Positions 61,501-64,000 of a DNA stretch of 64,000 nucleotides are shown one piece after another (position 1 is the stretch's first letter; each line of letters begins with the position of its first letter). The translations under genes were made by a program, and so were the position numbers. Below the pieces are notes generated by a model. That model was not told the origin of the DNA, searched no databases, and saw only the letters and a list, made by a program, of their open reading frames with translations. Origin of the DNA: Gigaspora rosea (lineage: Eukaryota; Glomeromycota; Glomeromycetes; Diversisporales; Gigasporaceae); assembly GCA_003550325.1 (NCBI GenBank), contig QKWP01000071.1:129455-193454 (forward strand). The letters run 5' to 3'.

Positions 61501-63618
61501 TAATTTAATAATTTATTTTTAATAATTTTTTATAATTATATATTAGTATGTAAGTATAAATTTAATTACTTGCTTTATAATTATTTTTATTTAATAACTA
61601 ATAAATATATTTAAATTTTTTTACTATAATTATTAGACGGTTAGTATATTCTTTATATTATATTTTAATAAATTGTTTTTAATAATTAATTTTTTATAAC
61701 TACTTTTATTTAATTATTAATAAAAAATATTTAAATTATTACTAATAATTATTAGATTGTAAGTATAAATTTTAATAAATTATATTTTAAAAACTAACTT
61801 TTAATCAAAAATTATAAATTACACCTATGATATTCAATACTAGTAATATGAAAATTCATGTGATATGTAAATCAAAATAATTTTTATAAAAACAAAAATT
61901 AAATTTCAATTAATATTAGAGTTAGAGTTAAGACCTGAAATAGAGCAGGGGCATAGTTTATACCAAAATTTTATGAGAGGTTTTGATTTTATAACTAAAT
62001 TTTTGCATTTATAGTTATTTTTTTATAAACATCACAATATTCATATTATACTGCAGCTTCTAACAAAATAATAGTAGTATTGAATACCAGTAGTGTGATT
62101 TAACAATGCTATTTTTAATTATTAACTTTTATAATTTAATTAATTATATATCTATTTATTAGCATGTAAGTATAAATTTATTATTTATTTTTAAAATTAA
62201 TAATTAAATTAATTATATATCTATTTATTAGCATGTAAGTATAAATTTATTATTTATATTTAAAATTAATAATTTAATAATTAATATTTTTTGCTAATAA
62301 TATATATTTATTAGCGAGTAAGTTAAACTTTATTTAACATAAAACTAATAATGAAATAAACATAATTAAAAATTGTTAATAATTAACTTTTTAATAATTT
62401 AATTAAAAATTAATATATATATTTTTTATTAATAACTATTAGACGGTTAGTATAAATTTTATTAAATTATATTTATTAATTTGTTTTTAATAAGTACTTT
62501 TTATTACTATTTTTATTTAATTACTAATAAATATATTTAATTTTTTACTATTAGCCTGTTAGTATTAATTTTTATATTATATGTTAATACAAGATTGTTA
62601 AAATGCACCACTGGTGTTCAACACCAGTATGAAGATCAATATCAAAAAAATAAACAAAAAAAATAAACAAAAGTTAAAACTAATAAATATTAAGTTAGAG
62701 TTAATAGTTAGGGTTAGGGTGAGGCATAGTATATAGTAAAATTTCACAAGGGATTTTTTTTTTTAAAAAAAAAGGCGGTTTCATAGATAAAATTTTGAGT
62801 TAGAAGGTATTTTTTAAAAAAAATACCAAAACAACAAAAATTTTATGTTACACCTGATCTTTACATTACACTGCATTTAAAAAATTTATTAGTGAAAATT
62901 ATTGTGGTGTTGAACACCAGTGGTGCGTTTTAGTAATCTTGTTTTAACAACTTATTATTAATAATTAACTTTTTATAATATGATATTTTTTTTTATCAAT
63001 AATTATTAGTCTGTTAGTATAAATTTTATTAAATTTTGTTTTAATAATTTATTTTTAATAATTTAATTATGTATTTATTATAAATATATAGAATGAGATC
63101 GTAAGTATATATTTTATTATAATTATTTTCTAGTTAATAATAACTTTTTTATTTATTTAATTTTTTAAATTATTATTAGAGAGTAAGTATAATATTATTA
63201 GATGATATTCTTTAAGTTTTTAATTTTTTAAATATATATATTTTTTAAATTTATTTTTAATTAATAATAAATTAATAATATTTTTTATTTATTTGTTAAA
63301 TGATTATTAGAGAGTAAATATAATATTATTAAATAATATTATTTAAGCTTTTTTGATCTTTTAAATCTAATAATATATATTTTATATTTTTATTAGCTAG
63401 TTAGTAAATTTTATTATATAATTTTTAATTTAAATTTTTATATTATTAATTAATATTTTGTTTATTTTTATTAGTCCGTTAGTAAAATTTTATTATATAA
63501 AGTTTAATTTAAATTTTCATATTGTTAATTAATATTTTATATATTTATATTTAGCAATTTTTCTGGTAATAGTGGTGATGATCGTAACACTCGTAGTAGA
63601 CATGATGAACTAAAATAA
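52534..63618 (+). CDS. Single-codon microexon gene encoding an IQ-motif protein, copy C2
   Basis: 83 internal exons (81 of 3 nt, one of 17 nt at 54,574-54,590, one of 9 nt at 63,092-63,100) and the terminal exon 63,555-63,618, identical to C1. From the 17-nt exon on, 76 codons are stop-free: LARMGR, YPYLELLEHDPGIFFEEQTR, QASRAAVTIQRYFRGFHDR, IYRIPARLRERRDQYIRFII, ERLLMRSEDYP. The 17- and 14-nt exons differ by 3, so frame is kept between copies. The IQ motif is complete, with His for Arg at position 9. Upstream, exons 12 and 14 read TAA in frame, the donor after exon 18 is ATTAGT and that after exon 41 is GTAATA. The 5' half may therefore be decaying, or these exons are skipped. Confidence 0.7.
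53211..53540. mobile_element. MITE (TTTAGCGCATATGCGC), C2 only, intron 7
   Basis: GCGCATATGCGCGTTGTAAC and GTGCGCTACAGCGCACATGC are inverted. It interrupts an intron that is continuous in C1 (ATTTTTAATAATTAACC near 36,025). It contains CTAACCTTACCCTAACCCTC. Confidence 0.85.
53829..54144. mobile_element. TAGGCATCTC MITE in C2, without nested element
   Basis: Same insertion as C1 36,313-36,957, but the internal junction (ATTTGAAAAAATGAAAG) is unbroken, giving the empty state for the nested C1 element. Confidence 0.85.
55051..55655. mobile_element. MITE (GACACTAGGTGT ends), C2 only, with nested element
   Basis: TTTGACACTAGGTGTTTG and ACACCTAGTGTCCAAAT are inverted. Inside, about 55,165-55,435 is another TIR pair (TACATGTTGGCAAAACCCAA; TTTGCCATGTTTTGCTAGCA). 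Confidence 0.8.
59269..59745. mobile_element. C2 counterpart of the intron-53 MITE with nested hairpin
   Basis: Near-identical to 41,648-42,135, including the nested AGGGTGGTGACAA element. It shows that both insertions preceded duplication. Confidence 0.8.
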
Positions 63619-64000
63619 AAATTTTTAATAATTCATAAGTAAGTTAGTATATTTTTTATTTTTTTTAATTACAAATACATGAATTATAAATTTAAATTTT
63701 ATAAAACTAATTATTTTATTTTTTTAATTATATATATATATTATAAATTTAAATTATATAAACCTAATTATTTTATTTTTTAAACTAATTTTTTTAGCAA
63801 ACAAATTTGTTTTTATTAAATTAAATATTTAAAAATTAGTTAAATTAAAATATATGCCTTAGTATTATTATTTTTAAATTATTAAAAATAAAGTTTGTTA
63901 ATTATATTACAAATCATATTATTTGTAACAAAATTATCTTAATATTTAATATTTATAAAATATTATTAGGTAGTATTTCTAATTATTTCTAAATTTGTTT

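Larger units (their letters stand above)
52534..63477 (+). other. C2 exon list
   Basis: 52534 AGA; 52619 TGT; 52776 TAT; 52854 ACC; 52973 TAT; 53060 TAT; 53148 ACG; 53586 GCG; 53665 AAT; 53783 ACG; 54197 ATT; 54275 TAA; 54370 CGC; 54484 TAA; 54574 (17 nt); 54675 ATA; 54761 TCC; 54930 TTA; 55017 TCT; 55810 AGA; 55885 GTT; 56044 ACT; 56131 GGA; 56303 ACA; 56391 TGA; 56533 CCC; 56621 AGG; 56705 AAT; 56820 ATT; 56907 TTT; 56992 TGA; 57070 AGA; 57158 ACA; 57278 AAC; 57365 TCG; 57453 CCA; 57560 AGC; 57659 AAG; 57800 TCG; 57883 TGC; 57963 AGC; 58085 TGT; 58172 TAC; 58291 AAT; 58373 CCA; 58462 ACG; 58582 ATA; 58668 TTT; 58754 TCG; 58839 AGG; 58926 TTT; 59014 TCA; 59093 TGA; 59173 TCG; 59778 TAT; 60015 TTA; 60103 TCG; 60192 AAT; 60272 TCC; 60358 AGC; 60472 ACG; 60545 TTT; 60632 ACG; 60706 TGA; 60786 ACG; 60875 ACG; 60951 TGA; 61032 TCA; 61111 ATA; 61547 TAT; 61637 ACG; 61756 ATT; 62163 CAT; 62232 CAT; 62315 CGA; 62443 ACG; 62555 CCT; 63010 TCT; 63092 (9 nt); 63180 AGA; 63311 AGA; 63397 CTA; 63475 TCC. 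Confidence 0.8.
50076..64000 (+). repeat. Large direct duplication, copy C2 (runs off the window)
   Basis: Collinear with C1 from GTTATTAATAAATTATATAA at 50,080 to the last base. C2-only insertions are at 53,211-53,540 and 55,051-55,655. A single N at 51,441 next to an A run marks a scaffold join, so the exact arrangement should be treated with care. Confidence 0.9.

Noticed and set aside
1-64000. LTR or other virus-like elements
   Set aside because: No long direct terminal repeats with primer-binding site, and no gag, polymerase, capsid or envelope-like frames were seen.

Overview
The window is very AT-rich eukaryotic DNA. It has short spliceosomal introns (GTAAGT/GTTAGT donors, YTAAY...TTAG acceptors), Sel1-repeat debris, duplicated streptogrisin-like S1 protease debris and a very dense load of small TIR elements. 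This fits an arbuscular mycorrhizal fungus (Glomeromycotina, Rhizophagus/Gigaspora-like). That placement is inference from protein families and composition, not a database match.

Layout. 1-9 kb: a broken S1 protease gene (about 1.44-2.23 kb, minus) followed by nested TIR/foldback elements. 9.4-9.8 kb: four short, well-spliced exons of an unknown minus-strand gene. 10-15 kb: pogo/Tc1-like TA-target elements, other MITEs and a degenerate plus-strand gene (12.6-13.16 kb). 15.8-17 kb: a minus-strand tRNA-headed, poly(A)-tailed retroposon with a perfect 15-bp target duplication, interrupted by an assembly gap of Ns. 17.1-22.8 kb: long TIRs around a 327-bp palindromic satellite. 23.5-28.3 kb (minus): a rearranged third copy of the locus that is repeated at 31.8-46.4 kb. 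31.8-46.4 kb and 50.08-64 kb: a direct duplication of at least 14 kb, called here C1 and C2, with a 3.7-kb spacer holding a Sel1 pseudogene.

Main discovery. Within each duplicate, about 10.6-11 kb that looks like an AT-rich satellite (35.39-46.02 kb; 52.53-63.62 kb) reads as one gene cut into about 81-83 internal exons. All but two of these are exactly 3 nt long. Each exon lies between a TTAG acceptor and a GTAAGT/GTTAGT donor, with related introns mostly 75-160 nt long. The frame is fixed from the terminal exon (NFSGNSGDDRNTRSRHDELK, stop) and from a 14-nt (C1) or 17-nt (C2) exon. In that frame, 74 (C1) and 76 (C2) successive codons are stop-free from that exon to the terminal exon. They contain a textbook calmodulin-binding IQ motif, IQRYFRGFRDR (IQxxxRGxxxR), with one codon per exon. 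The other two phases hit stops. No other explanation I considered predicts an IQ motif from trinucleotides about 80-160 nt apart.

The two copies keep the same 3' protein but differ strongly in many 5' microexons, while the flanking introns stay clearly alignable. MITEs sit in the introns, some shared and some copy-specific, so they partly date the duplication. Upstream of each array is a one-exon secreted-peptide module (signal peptide, propeptide, KR site) ending in a conserved splice donor, and a small His/Cys-rich gene. The true 5' end of the microexon gene is not resolved.
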